Notes: generated by a model from the letters alone, not told the origin. Counted from the first letter of the stretch, positions 48,161-57,458 are shown. The stretch is 64,000 bases of DNA from Shewanella polaris (GCF_006385555.1 NZ_CP041036.1:372001-436000); one strand, 5' to 3'. A program made the numbers and translations.

Positions 48161-48219
48161 AGTTTATCTAAAGCGTGTACTCTGTGTTGAATAAAAATGA
48201 TAAGCAAGGAATGAGCATC

Positions 48220-48822
48220 ATGGCTAAAATGTCTAGACTAAGTGGTTACTTCAGCAGTGCGTTAATGTGTGGCGGTATGTTATTGGCAACCCCAAGTTAT
48301 GCTGCTAATTCGGTACAGCAACAACAATTTTTTGAAGCGATTAGTGCGCTTTGTGGTAAAGCTTTTGCCGGTAAAATCACAGCTGGTGGAGCTGAAGGTG
48401 ATGGTTTTAGTGGCAAACCATTAGTTATGCATGTGCGAGAATGTACAGATAAGCAGTTGAAAATCCCATTTCATGTGGGTGCAGATCATTCACGAACGTG
48501 GATTATCACTCAAACCGATACAGGGCTACGTTTAAAGCATGATCATCGTCATAAAGATGGTAGTGAAGATAAAGTGACTATGTATGGTGGCGATACCCGT
48601 GATACTGGTACTGCAAATATGCAGACTTTCCCTGTCGATGACGAGTCGATTGCCAACTTTAAGCAACATGGCTTAACTCAGTCGGTCACTAACGAGTGGC
48701 AGATGATGATTGAAGCACATACTTTTACTTATCGTTTAACCAGAGAAGATCGCGACTTTAAAGTCGAGTTTGATTTAACCCAACCGGTTGCGTTACCACC
48801 AGTGCCTTGGGGGTATAAATAG
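48220..48822 (+). CDS. Unknown secreted protein, about 200 aa
   Basis: The product has a clear signal peptide (LSGYFSSALMCGGMLLATPSYAAN) and a mature part with two widely spaced Cys residues (SALCGKAF ... RECTDK) and acidic and His-rich stretches (LKHDHRHKDGSEDK). It should be periplasmic or secreted. I do not recognise a catalytic motif. ATG 48220 is preferred because AAGGA is 9 nt upstream; ATG 48211 would overlap it. It lies 110 nt after ygiQ. Confidence 0.75.
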   Translation: MAKMSRLSGYFSSALMCGGMLLATPSYAANSVQQQQFFEAISALCGKAFAGKITAGGAEGDGFSGKPLVMHVRECTDKQLKIPFHVGADHSRTWIITQTDTGLRLKHDHRHKDGSEDKVTMYGGDTRDTGTANMQTFPVDDESIANFKQHGLTQSVTNEWQMMIEAHTFTYRLTREDRDFKVEFDLTQPVALPPVPWGYK

Positions 48823-49029
48823 GTTTTTGATAGGTTTATCCTATTGTTATTCTCACCGGCAGTTACTAGCCTGTCTCAGAGAAACTGACGATAACCGCTT
48901 ATGGAACAGCTCAAGCATAGCGCTGTTACGCTTGTTTGCTGATTTTGTCACCACAAATGGGCGTGGTTTTTCTGATTATATAGGTGGATGAAAGGGCGCA
49001 CGGTTATGTCTCGCCCTTAATATGAGAAA

Positions 49030-49818
49030 TTATTTGTAGTCGCTGTTTCTCAAAGAGTAACGAGTAACGGACTCTTTCCACTTCTCGCCACTTTTCCAAC
49101 GCTCAAGGAACAGTTCACTGTTTACTACTGCGCGGCCACCGATGCGAGTGATGCCATGTTCAAATAGTACCTCTGGCAACAGGCCAACGCTTGGGCCCAC
49201 CAGCGCGATCTCTTGGGCTTTATGGCAATGCGTTAGCAAGCCTTCTAGGGTGTTGTTGATTACGCTGGTGCCAGTAATAAGTACCTTATCGCATTGCGCC
49301 AATTTGCTTGGATCTGTGGTTACTTCAAAATTGCCTTTGGCCTGAACCAATTCAGCCCGCAGCTCGATCACCGTTAAAGGGGTTTGTTGTTCGCGGAGTT
49401 GGGCTATAAGCGGGGCGAAGTAGCCAACCATACCAACGCGCTCACCAGGTTGAATATCTAGCAGCTCTAAACTGTCTTCTTCGTTGTGGTAGTTAAAGCC
49501 ACGTTGTTTGAGTACATATTGGCTAATGGCATTAAGCGCTCCGGCGCCAAGCACTTGCTGCCAATCTTGTTGCAGCACGCTTAATTGGGCTAAATCCGTT
49601 ACTGCTTTACCAATGTAATCACTGTATAGCGATTCATTTTGTAACTGCTCAAACGCGTTGCCCAATTTTACGTAGGTTAGGCCAATGGTACCGCCTTCTA
49701 ATTCGACAACCCCAAACTTGGCACTTGGGTTATTTTCTTCGTGGCAAATGTGGATTGCTTTGATTGGTGGTAGATTGGTTGGTGCTGTAGTGAGTAACTG
49801 TTGATAAATAGACGACAT
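49030..49818 (-). CDS. DUF364/DUF4213-type protein (putative heavy-metal chelation domain)
   Basis: The roughly 262-residue product resembles the DUF4213-DUF364 family, often annotated as putative heavy-metal chelation proteins. The visible features are an N-terminal domain (FGVVELEGGTIGLTYVKLG), the GERVGMVGYFAPLIAQL Rossmann-like element and DKVLITGTSVINNTLEGLL, then GPSVGLLPEVLFEHG. ATG 49818 is used; a TTG at 49851 would add 11 residues. The cell role is unknown. A weak stem-loop (48992-49018) follows the stop. Confidence 0.8.
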   Translation of the reverse strand: MSSIYQQLLTTAPTNLPPIKAIHICHEENNPSAKFGVVELEGGTIGLTYVKLGNAFEQLQNESLYSDYIGKAVTDLAQLSVLQQDWQQVLGAGALNAISQYVLKQRGFNYHNEEDSLELLDIQPGERVGMVGYFAPLIAQLREQQTPLTVIELRAELVQAKGNFEVTTDPSKLAQCDKVLITGTSVINNTLEGLLTHCHKAQEIALVGPSVGLLPEVLFEHGITRIGGRAVVNSELFLERWKSGEKWKESVTRYSLRNSDYK

Positions 49819-49991
49819 CTGTGATTTCCATAACGCAGGGGATATTTCCAATTATTGTACCTCTACAAAAACGGTTTTTTTGTTAGCTAGTTAGAATATT
49901 TCTTACTTGATCAGGAGCTTTTGAAGCGCCATGTGCAGGAGATAACAATAGTAGTGGGTGCGGGAAAGGAGATTGCCACAATAGAGTTAGA

Positions 49992-50132
49992 TTAATTGAG
50001 CTGATTACTCGCCGAGCCAAAACCTAGCTGACGAATCAACTGTTCTAACATTGCGGTCGTCGCTCCCCAAACCTTATGTTCCATGAAATAGACCGACTGG
50101 TTACCGGCGTAAAACAACCTAGACAGCTTTTG
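49992..50132 (-). pseudogene. C-terminal remnant of a NudL-type Nudix hydrolase (CoA pyrophosphatase)
   Basis: The last 46 codons of a frame read RLFYAGNQSVYFMEHKVWGATTAMLEQLIRQLG in three pieces (RLFYAGNQSVYFMEH, KVWGATTAML, EQLIRQLG), which is the usual C-terminus of YeaB/NudL Nudix proteins. An in-frame stop at 50133-50135 sits directly upstream and no Nudix box is present, so the rest of the gene has been replaced by unrelated hairpin-rich sequence. The breakpoint is near 50127-50132. Confidence 0.8.
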
Positions 50133-50854
50133 TTAAATCAACGAAAAAACTAGCCATATATGGACGCTCCCGGTGAGTCAAGATAATACTCTGCTCACCG
50201 AAGGCTTTGTGCCCCTAGTTTTCTGTACAACATTCTCACTCTTGTCGTTGCTTTTGATGCGCTCATTTCCCGCTAGAAGAATTTAGTGGGGTCAGGGTAA
50301 ACTTTATGAAAAGTAAATTGAAACACTGGATTTTCTAAAACGTTTCTGTCCATAAGTGAGTCAGAAGCCATGATTGAAAATGCCTAAATTCAACTCTGAA
50401 CTTGAGGCCGTTGAAGACTCTTTATAAAAGAATGCGTGAGCTAGCCATGCATGACGGGCTAGCTTTCGCGGTACAGGTCGCTCTTTGGCATCAGACCCAT
50501 ATGGATATGGGAAATGTCATTATGATGTCGGGAACATCATAGACCATGCCATCACGACATTCGTGAATCCATTCACATCAGATGTACCATCGAAAGCGTT
50601 AGCATTTTCGAATAAGACCGAGGAACGCTAAAATGAAGCCAAAAGCTGGATAAATTTTCGTCGCAATTTTTTCGCTGCTGTTGTTTGGTTGAATAGCGAA
50701 AATGTTGCCGGAACGGCAGGGGTGATCCAAGAGGGGATTGCTGTTGATCCCCTTTTGGCCCGTGCAGGGTGGAACCTTGCGTTCTTAAATGTCTGGTGTG
50801 GGCGAAGCACCACGACGTTAGTGGCCGCAGGCCATAAATACAAACTAGCAGTGG
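50133..50854. other. Non-coding block with dense inverted repeats
   Basis: About 720 bp carry no credible gene but many perfect inverted repeats. They include AAAACTAG/CTAGTTTT (50146/50215) enclosing CCATATATGG and CGGTGAG/CTCACCG, then AGCTAGCC/GGCTAGCT (50439), CCCATAT/ATATGGG (50496), ATGATGT/ACATCAT (50522), CACGA/TCGTG (50553), GTGAAT/ATTCAC (50563), AGCGTT/AACGCT (50595/50624), TGCCG/CGGCA (50706), GGGGAT/ATCCCC (50733), TGGTG/CACCA (50794) and TGGCC/GGCCA (50822). It replaced the 5' part of a nudL-like gene. Confidence 0.75.
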
Positions 50855-51436
50855 TTACTTACCATCAAAGGTAAACGACTGACCTGCAAGAGCGGCTTCA
50901 AACATTAGCCCACCCTTTGCGGCGGTAAATATCGCCATACCATTGATATAGGCTGCGGCGGCGGCATGATTACTGCCTGCTTGGCCTGCACCAGCTGAAT
51001 TACCTGTGGTACCTACTTGAGCATTAGCGCCAAGATTAATTGCCACTGCAGACGCTTGCGCGCTAAATTCAAAGCTACCGCTAGTGAATTCATTATAAGC
51101 TTTGGCATCTTTAAAGAAGATGATTTCACTATAAGCTTGTCCACCTAATTGAAAACCGATAGATAGCTGGGTTAACGTGGAATCACCCATGTAATTATCG
51201 CCTTGGAATACGCGACCATTACCATATGCGGCTCCAATACCGATACCGCCTTTGGCTACGCTGGGGAAGATGGCATAACCATAAGCCGTATTAAATAAAC
51301 TCCGGCTTTCATCGGCCTTTTTGAAATTAGTAATAGCGTCGTTGTAAGCTTCATCGCTAGCAAAACTTGGAACTGAAAAAGCGAAGCTTAATAACACGAG
51401 AACACTGGAAAAAACTAAGCTAATTGAACGTTTCAT
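50855..51436 (-). CDS. SYLF-domain (Ysc84-type) lipid-binding protein
   Basis: A secreted or periplasmic protein of 193 residues with signal peptide (LVLLSFAFSVPSFASD) and the SYLF/Ysc84 domain, a phosphoinositide/lipid-binding fold in eukaryotes. Characteristic stretches are AYGYAIFPSVAKGGIGIGAAYGNGRVF and MAIFTAAKGGLMFEAALAGQSF at the end. ATG 51436 has GAGG 6 nt upstream; the extra four residues from 51448 are not needed. The C-terminus is intact and borders the hairpin block. Role in bacteria is not settled. Confidence 0.88.
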   Translation of the reverse strand: MKRSISLVFSSVLVLLSFAFSVPSFASDEAYNDAITNFKKADESRSLFNTAYGYAIFPSVAKGGIGIGAAYGNGRVFQGDNYMGDSTLTQLSIGFQLGGQAYSEIIFFKDAKAYNEFTSGSFEFSAQASAVAINLGANAQVGTTGNSAGAGQAGSNHAAAAAYINGMAIFTAAKGGLMFEAALAGQSFTFDGK

Positions 51437-51581
51437 AAATAACCTCATTGACTAAGTTGTCATGGTAAAAACTCACCATAGAGTAGCATACCCCTTAAAT
51501 GGCACTAATGAATAAACATTTATACTTGCTGTGTGTCAGGGTGTTATTGGTTGCTGTCTGCGAATGCAAAATAGGTGCGAG

Positions 51582-52517
51582 TTACTTTTTTGAGTGGTCT
51601 TTGGTTTCGGTTACGTTATCGCTTGTATCGTGCTCATCATCCACCATTAAATCTTGCAAATAACTCATTTCTTCATCGTTTAGTAACGAGTTAGTGTTGA
51701 GTGTTTTGTGGGGCGATGTAGTTTTGTCGCTGGCGTTGAGCCCACCGCGTAGATAGGCGGTTCGCGTGACTTGCTGGATACCATATAGTGCAAATATGTA
51801 TACGGTCAGTAAAAGCGTTAAACGGGTAACTCCTTGGGTTAATAATGAAACAGAGTCACCTAAGTAAAATGGTAAATAAACCAATATAATCCGCAGTACC
51901 CAATTAATTAGAATACCTATGGTGAGTACACTTAACCAACGAAATCGAATCACTTGTAAGTTAAGTTGCCTTTTGGCCAAATATTGAGGGCGGTAGTGGG
52001 ATAATAAACGATAAATTGCCCAGAAATAGCCAACAGTTTGTAGCATTAAAAATATGGGTAAGATCATGGCTAATAGATTAATACTGCTTAATTTATCGAG
52101 TGTCCCAATGGTGTTACTTGAGGCTTGTGGATCAATACCAATATGAAATAAAACAGTTGAACTGGTGACTAATGCAACGATAATGGCAAAGCCAAAATGT
52201 TTAATTAACAGTGGTTGATAATCTTGTCCTGTTAGGCTGCTTTTACAATATAAATACAGCATTGGCATTAATAAAAAATAGATCGGGATAAACAGTGTTA
52301 GGGTTAAATGTATCGGGATTGGGGTGGTTTCTGGGGTAAGTAAACCTGTTAAGAAGTAACAACCGATAAGTAAAAATATTCCAGCCAGCAGGCTATGGCT
52401 GCGGGTGGTACTTTGGTAAATATAATGCACATACAAACCTACCCCAAGGCAATGAATGCCTCCTAGTAAGGAGAGCCACCAGTATGTTTGAATGAATAAA
52501 TCGTTAAATTGGTTCAT
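51582..52517 (-). CDS. Unknown seven-helix membrane protein
   Basis: The product (about 311 residues) has around seven to eight hydrophobic segments in the first 245 residues and a polar acidic C-terminal tail (LNDEEMSYLQDLMVDDEHDTSDN). The layout resembles the membrane half of AraC-type regulators with a 7TM sensor, but no helix-turn-helix domain follows, so it may be a stand-alone or shortened sensor. ATG 52517 has GAGAG upstream; GTG 52523 is an alternative. Function is not known. Confidence 0.72.
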   Translation of the reverse strand: MNQFNDLFIQTYWWLSLLGGIHCLGVGLYVHYIYQSTTRSHSLLAGIFLLIGCYFLTGLLTPETTPIPIHLTLTLFIPIYFLLMPMLYLYCKSSLTGQDYQPLLIKHFGFAIIVALVTSSTVLFHIGIDPQASSNTIGTLDKLSSINLLAMILPIFLMLQTVGYFWAIYRLLSHYRPQYLAKRQLNLQVIRFRWLSVLTIGILINWVLRIILVYLPFYLGDSVSLLTQGVTRLTLLLTVYIFALYGIQQVTRTAYLRGGLNASDKTTSPHKTLNTNSLLNDEEMSYLQDLMVDDEHDTSDNVTETKDHSKK

Positions 52518-52581
52518 TTTCACTCTCTTTGACGATAGTGAATACTAACCTACTTCCTGCTAACCGAATAGTTTTTGCTTG

Positions 52582-52974
52582 CTAACTTTGCTCAGCTTTA
52601 CGTAAATGCCTGTTTGACGCTTTCTCCGGTGGTAAACCCGGTGCCGGTTTACGCTCTGCCAGTAAATGCTTAATGGCAAAAATGGGATGAGGCAATAGCA
52701 TTCTTGGCCCCGCATACATCATTATTTCACGTGCTCTTTCTTTCATATGGGGTTTGTAACAATGCACAGGGCATTTATTGCAAGTGGGTTTGTCTTGGCC
52801 GTAGGGGCAACGATCGAGGCGAGTATTGGCATAGCTTAAAAATTCACTACACTGCTGGCAAACACCATGGGATGGTTTGAGGGGATGATGCGCTTTACAA
52901 TATATTTCGACCATGGCTTGCATGGTTTGAAATTCGTAAAGTAATTTACCACTTAATAATTCTACATCGGCCAT
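52582..52974 (-). CDS. ygbA: YgbA-type nitrous-oxide-stimulated promoter family protein
   Basis: The 130-residue product belongs to the YgbA/NO family, whose E. coli member is controlled by the nitric-oxide sensor NsrR. It carries a Cys cluster (HGVCQQCSEFL, RCPYGQDKPTCNKCPVHCY) suited to metal binding, and the MYAGPRMLLPHPIFAIKHLL segment of the family. AGGAA precedes the ATG. Role is unknown beyond a link to nitrosative stress in other species. A palindrome upstream (53101-53124) might be a regulatory site but does not match the NsrR motif I know. Confidence 0.85.
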   Translation of the reverse strand: MADVELLSGKLLYEFQTMQAMVEIYCKAHHPLKPSHGVCQQCSEFLSYANTRLDRCPYGQDKPTCNKCPVHCYKPHMKERAREIMMYAGPRMLLPHPIFAIKHLLAERKPAPGLPPEKASNRHLRKAEQS

Positions 52975-53351
52975 AGTGTTATTCCTGATTTAATACCCTA
53001 GTGAAACAGTCGGACATTAGTAGTGTAAGCTTGGCAATATGAGCTGACAAATTCAGCTTATTTAACTTTGAACTTAAACACAAAACGTACTTTTCTGAGG
53101 TTTGGATCGCAAAAATGATCCAAACAAGGGATAAATGATGAGCGATCTACGGCTTATTACAGATTTAAATAGATAAATACTTGATTTTATAGTGTACATT
53201 GAAATAATAATGGGCGGTGCTTAAAAAAAGCACAGCGTTTAAACAACAACGCACTATTATGTATGAATGTCGTTACGTTGCCTCACGACGAATACTGTTG
53301 TGAGTGAGATAAAATCATGTGCTATGCACATAATCAGCAAGGTGAAGCCTA
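52975..53351. other. Divergent intergenic region ygbA / unknown gene, with two inverted repeats
   Basis: The 377 bp hold a hairpin AGCTGA/TCAGCT (53042-53058) and a perfect inverted repeat TTTGGATC/GATCCAAA with an 8-nt spacer (53101-53124). No gene is seen. Either repeat could be an operator for ygbA or the divergent gene. Confidence 0.6.
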
Positions 53352-54206
53352 ATGAAGGTAATTTTAATTGTCATATTGGTTGCAATTGCTCTGTATCTGT
53401 ACAGACGCACTCAAGCGGTGGCAAAACAAGAACAAGATAAAACCGATAGCAATGCTGCAGCGCATTCATCATCTAATGAGATCGCTAAACCTTCAATGGT
53501 AGCAGACGATACTGCAGTGGCAGATCCAGAGCATGCTGTCATCGATAAAGTCGCAGAAGATGACGTAGTAGCAGAAAATGAAGTAGTAGCAGAGCATACT
53601 GCTGAATCCGTTGAGGCACCTACAACAGCAATAATCTCTGAGTCTGATCGTCCACAAACAGAAATGGTTACTGAACCAGAAACTGTGGTAAAAGATGCGA
53701 TTTCAGAGGTTGAAGTAAACACGGCTAACGTTGAAGCAAGCGTCGCTGGTGTATCAACAGTTAAAGAGCCAAGTTATCAAGGTCAAGCGTTGAATCTTAG
53801 ACGTGTTGAAGGTGATTGGGCCAGTGAGAGTTTTATACAACAGGTTGACGCCGCTAACAATGCTAGCGATCTTGAAAGCCAGCACAGCAACTTAGCCAGT
53901 GTGATAAACCATTGTTATAAAATGCGTAAACAGGCTGATTATTGCCAATATGGTGCGGCATTGCAGTTGACCTATTTAGGCTTATATAGCGCATTACATC
54001 AACAATGTGTCAGTCAAAAAAGTACTGATGAAATAAAATCGCCAGTATTTATGCAGTTATCGACTTTGCTAAATGATGTCGGTCAGTTTGATGATGCGAT
54101 TAAAGTTTGCCAGCAAGCGCTTGAATACCAGTTAACCGACGGCACTGTCACTGGGTTTGAAGGGCGAATTAAACGTATCGAAAAAGCCAAAGCTAAAGTT
54201 AGCTAA
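53352..54206 (+). CDS. Unknown membrane-anchored acidic protein with TPR-like C-terminus
   Basis: The 284-residue protein starts with one membrane helix (MKVILIVILVAIALYLYRR), continues with an acidic, Val/Ala/Glu-rich linker that holds repeats (DDVVAENEVVAEH), and ends in a helical domain (about residues 150-280) where QFDDAIKVCQQALEYQL reads like a TPR unit. It is likely anchored in the inner membrane with a cytoplasmic domain. AAGG lies 9 nt before the ATG. I do not know its function. A hairpin with T's follows. Confidence 0.75.
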   Translation: MKVILIVILVAIALYLYRRTQAVAKQEQDKTDSNAAAHSSSNEIAKPSMVADDTAVADPEHAVIDKVAEDDVVAENEVVAEHTAESVEAPTTAIISESDRPQTEMVTEPETVVKDAISEVEVNTANVEASVAGVSTVKEPSYQGQALNLRRVEGDWASESFIQQVDAANNASDLESQHSNLASVINHCYKMRKQADYCQYGAALQLTYLGLYSALHQQCVSQKSTDEIKSPVFMQLSTLLNDVGQFDDAIKVCQQALEYQLTDGTVTGFEGRIKRIEKAKAKVS

Positions 54207-54255
54207 CAGGCTAATCAATACTGTTGGATGGATATCAGGTATGATATTCAAAAGG

Positions 54256-54280
54256 AAAGCGGACCTTGGTTCGCTTTTTT
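54256..54280 (+). terminator. Terminator after the acidic membrane-anchored protein gene
   Basis: AAAGCGGACC pairs with GGTTCGCTTT (one G-U pair, loop TT) and continues as a T run. Confidence 0.85.
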
Positions 54281-54313
54281 GTTGCTTAAAATCTAATGCT
54301 TACAAGGTTTAAA

Positions 54314-54646
54314 ATGACATTAATGACTCGTACATTGACTAAAATATTGCTAATTTCTGCAGCTGTAGTTTCACTTTCTGGTTGTATTCGCACCCCAGAA
54401 TGGACCTTGTTTTATGTTGCAGATCAAACACCATTACCAACAGAGATTGCTGTACAAGACCACATAACAGGTTATTACAACTCTCTTGAGCAATGCCAAG
54501 CAAAGGGCGCGGGGATGTTGCACTTACAATTGTCATCAGTGCCAGCAGAGCAAGCTTTTGTGTGCGGTGAGTTATGTCAGGTAGACGAACAGGAACAATT
54601 GCAGTGTAAAAGCTTAGCCGTAGGGGCGGAGCGTGATGCAATTTAA
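54314..54646 (+). CDS. Unknown small lipoprotein, 110 aa
   Basis: The protein has a lipoprotein signal with VSLSGC (C24 from the ATG at 54314) and a mature part with three or four further Cys residues ([23 protein letters not shown]). AAGG lies 6 nt before ATG 54314; ATGs at 54296 and 54323 are alternatives. It overlaps the selO start by 11 nt, so they are probably expressed together. Function unknown. Confidence 0.75.
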   Translation: MTLMTRTLTKILLISAAVVSLSGCIRTPEWTLFYVADQTPLPTEIAVQDHITGYYNSLEQCQAKGAGMLHLQLSSVPAEQAFVCGELCQVDEQEQLQCKSLAVGAERDAI

Positions 54647-56117
54647 GCAAGATTATTTTGAACAATTAGAAGGCTTTTATTCGCAAGTTTATCCTTTACC
54701 CATCAGTAATCCTCATTGGCTTGGTTGGAGCGAGGACGCTGCTCAACTGATTGGTTTGCAACAGCCTAATGATGAATTGCTGATGCAATTGTCGGCCAAC
54801 CATGCGGCTCCTGGTGCGAGTTATTATGCTCAAGTTTATAGTGGTCATCAATTTGGCGGCTATACCCCAAGATTAGGTGATGGGCGTTCAATTATATTAG
54901 GTGAAGCCATTGGGCCAAATGGCGCTTGGGATGTTGCGTTAAAAGGTGGCGGGCCTACACCGTATTCTCGCCAAGGTGATGGCAGAGCGGTAATGCGCTC
55001 GGCGGTTCGGGAGTTTTTAGTGTCAGAAGCGCTGGCTGCGTTAAACGTACCTACCAGCCGTGCTTTAGCCGTCATTGGTTCTGATTTGCCCGTGTGGCGC
55101 GAAAGCCAAGAAACTGCCGCAATTACCGTACGTTTAGCCAAAAGTCATATTCGTTTTGGCCATTTTGAATATTTCTTTCATAGTGAAAAAGGTGATGCTG
55201 GCAAGCTGACACAATTGGTTGATTTTACTATCAAGCAACATTACCCCCATTTATCGACAGATGCTGCAGGGTACAAACAATGGTTTTATGAGGTAGTGAA
55301 ATCGACCGCAATAATGATTGCCCATTGGCAATCTGTCGGGTTTGCTCATGGGGTGATGAACACCGACAATATGTCGATTTTAGGTGATACATTTGATTTT
55401 GGCCCCTTTTCGTTTTTAGATACATTTAAAGAAGACTTTATTTGTAATCATTCTGATCACGAAGGCCGCTATGCATTTGGTCAGCAACCGGGAGTCGGAT
55501 TATGGAACCTCAAGCGGTTGGCCCAAGTATTAACGCCGATTATTGAGTCTGACGATTTAATTGCCGCGTTAAATACTTATCAAGATGAGTTGGTTAAGCA
55601 GTATTTATTGCTTATGCGCGCTAAGCTGGGGCTACCGCAACTAAACATCAGTGCAAATAAACTCAGTGAAGCGGAGCAAGCTGAGCTAAATAAGCAAGAT
55701 TTGCATTTGGTAGGGCAATTAACCGTATTGCTTGAAAGTAATCAGCTTGATTACAGCAATAGTTTACGCGACTTTGGCCAGTTGGACCCTAATAGTTCAC
55801 ACTCGGTATTACGTGACAGTATGGTCGATCTTGCTGGCTTTGATACTTGGTATCAAGCTTACCAAGACCGGATGGGTAAGGTAGACGATGTTAATATGTG
55901 GCAAGGTGAGCGTAATGGTGTTAATCCAAAATACATTTTACGTAATTATCTGGCACAAGAAGCTATTATAGACATAGAAGAAAATGGCGATAACAGTAAG
56001 TTATTACAACTTCAGCAAGTGTTAAGTCGTCCATATGATGAACAACCTGAAATGGAAGATCTTGCCAAACGCCCACCCGATTGGGGGCAAGGCTTAATTA
56101 TGTCTTGCAGCAGTTAA
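54636..56117 (+). CDS. selO: Protein adenylyltransferase SelO (YdiU)
   Basis: SelO is a pseudokinase-fold enzyme that AMPylates Ser/Thr/Tyr of target proteins under oxidative stress. The 493-residue product has [36 protein letters not shown], the [21 protein letters not shown] active region (HG..N.DN, D-F-G) and [11 protein letters not shown]. Start is ATG 54636 (GTG 54633 adjacent). It overlaps the preceding lipoprotein gene and is followed by the DUF3630 gene. In this family the C-terminal CxxC/CSS ending is common; here the protein ends MSCSS. Confidence 0.95.
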   Translation: MQFKQDYFEQLEGFYSQVYPLPISNPHWLGWSEDAAQLIGLQQPNDELLMQLSANHAAPGASYYAQVYSGHQFGGYTPRLGDGRSIILGEAIGPNGAWDVALKGGGPTPYSRQGDGRAVMRSAVREFLVSEALAALNVPTSRALAVIGSDLPVWRESQETAAITVRLAKSHIRFGHFEYFFHSEKGDAGKLTQLVDFTIKQHYPHLSTDAAGYKQWFYEVVKSTAIMIAHWQSVGFAHGVMNTDNMSILGDTFDFGPFSFLDTFKEDFICNHSDHEGRYAFGQQPGVGLWNLKRLAQVLTPIIESDDLIAALNTYQDELVKQYLLLMRAKLGLPQLNISANKLSEAEQAELNKQDLHLVGQLTVLLESNQLDYSNSLRDFGQLDPNSSHSVLRDSMVDLAGFDTWYQAYQDRMGKVDDVNMWQGERNGVNPKYILRNYLAQEAIIDIEENGDNSKLLQLQQVLSRPYDEQPEMEDLAKRPPDWGQGLIMSCSS

Positions 56118-56143
56118 TTGAATTATTTTATCTGAGTCAATGT

Positions 56144-56446
56144 ATGAATGTATTGTCAGCCCGATTAGATCCACAAACATTAAGTTTGGTTATACAAGCA
56201 AAGGTAGATTTTGAGCAATTTGAACAATTTGCAGAACCGCTAGCCGCGGCACTTGACTGCGAAATCCGTGAGCGCCAATGGGGCGCAGATCGGCATCAAT
56301 GGTTACTGAATTTTGAAGGTTGTCCTTTATGGTTACATTACGAATTTTATGGTGATAGTTGTTGGATCTCCATTGATAACCCCAATGATTTAGATGTTTT
56401 AGCATTTTTGCTAACGCTACTTACTCCACATATTCAAACGACGTAA
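56144..56446 (+). CDS. DUF3630 family protein, about 100 aa
   Basis: From ATG 56144 the product begins MNVLSARLDPQTLSLVIQAKVDFEQF and contains GCPLWLHYEFYGDSCWIS, which matches my memory of DUF3630, a small family of Shewanella-type genomes found next to srkA. The longer open frame (from 56081) overlaps the selO end and is not supported. It lies 10 nt before srkA, so it is likely co-transcribed. Function unknown. Confidence 0.75.
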   Translation: MNVLSARLDPQTLSLVIQAKVDFEQFEQFAEPLAAALDCEIRERQWGADRHQWLLNFEGCPLWLHYEFYGDSCWISIDNPNDLDVLAFLLTLLTPHIQTT

Positions 56447-56456
56447 TAAGGCATAC

Positions 56457-57458
56457 ATGGATAACGGTATAGGTGCAGAGTTTCATTTTCAGGCATTGAG
56501 ACCCGATCTCATTTTAGATGCCATCGAAAGCATCGGTGTCTTTCCTGAGACGGGATTATTAGCATTAAATAGTTATGAAAATAGGGTATATCAATTCCGT
56601 TCTGACCAAGGCATTCGTTATGTGGTGAAGTTTTATCGACCACATCGCTGGAGCAATGAACAAATTCAAGAAGAACACGATTATGCCTTGGCACTCGCTG
56701 CTGAAGACATTCCCATAGCCGTTCCGGTGGTTATTGAGGGTAAAACCTTATTTGAATATCAAGGGTATCGTTTTGGGTTGTTTCCTTCTATTGGTGGACG
56801 CGCATTTGAAGTTGATAATTTAGAACAACTTGAATCGGTTGGTCGCTTTATTGGCCGTATTCATCAATATGGCGCAATGCAGCCTTTTAAGTACCGTGAA
56901 TCGCTGACTCCTGCTATTTTGGGCGATGAGCCTTATCGCTACTTACGCGAGAGCGATATCGTTTCCAGTTCGATGCAAAACGCATTTTTTACTGTTGTTG
57001 AACAGGTGTTGGATAAAGCAAAGAAAATTTGGCAGCAACACAGCTTTACTTCAATACGTCTGCACGGAGACTTACACCCTAGTAATATTTTATGGACACC
57101 AGATGGCCCTGGTTTTGTTGATTTAGACGATGCTAAGCAAGGTCCGGCAGTACAAGATTTATGGATGATGTTGACGGGTGATCGCCAGCAACAATTATTA
57201 CAAATTGATATTTTGTTAGAAGGATATCAAGAGTTCTGTGATTTTGATGCTAAACAGTTGGCGTTAATTGAGCCATTAAGGGCATTTAGGATGGTGCATT
57301 ATAATGCGTGGTTAGCCAAGCGCTGGCAGGACCCTGCATTTCCAATGAATTTTCCATGGTTTGGTGATATTAAGTACTGGGAACAACAAACGTTGGCGTT
57401 TAAAGAACAGCTCTCTGCGCTGAATGAACCACCATTGAGTTTACCCAGTTTTAATTAA
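56457..57458 (+). CDS. srkA: Stress response kinase A (YihE/RdoA)
   Basis: SrkA is a Ser/Thr protein kinase of the APH fold that counters Cpx-linked and toxin-linked cell death. The 333-residue product has the nucleotide region VVKFYRPHRWSNEQIQEEH, the catalytic loop RLHGDLHPSNILW and the metal-binding DLDDAKQGPAVQDLW. It precedes dsbA by 129 nt, as yihE-dsbA does in E. coli, where both are Cpx-regulated. Length is normal. Confidence 0.95.
   Translation: MDNGIGAEFHFQALRPDLILDAIESIGVFPETGLLALNSYENRVYQFRSDQGIRYVVKFYRPHRWSNEQIQEEHDYALALAAEDIPIAVPVVIEGKTLFEYQGYRFGLFPSIGGRAFEVDNLEQLESVGRFIGRIHQYGAMQPFKYRESLTPAILGDEPYRYLRESDIVSSSMQNAFFTVVEQVLDKAKKIWQQHSFTSIRLHGDLHPSNILWTPDGPGFVDLDDAKQGPAVQDLWMMLTGDRQQQLLQIDILLEGYQEFCDFDAKQLALIEPLRAFRMVHYNAWLAKRWQDPAFPMNFPWFGDIKYWEQQTLAFKEQLSALNEPPLSLPSFN

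Noticed and set aside
50133..50225. Possible integron attC site (GTTAAAT next to a branched hairpin)
   Set aside because: Only one GTTRRRY-like box; the matching RYYYAAC box and the L boxes are missing and no integron integrase is present.
50628..50874. Short open frames on both strands (61 and 71 codons) in the hairpin block
   Set aside because: No ribosome sites, odd composition and overlap with the inverted repeats; they look like chance frames in structured DNA.
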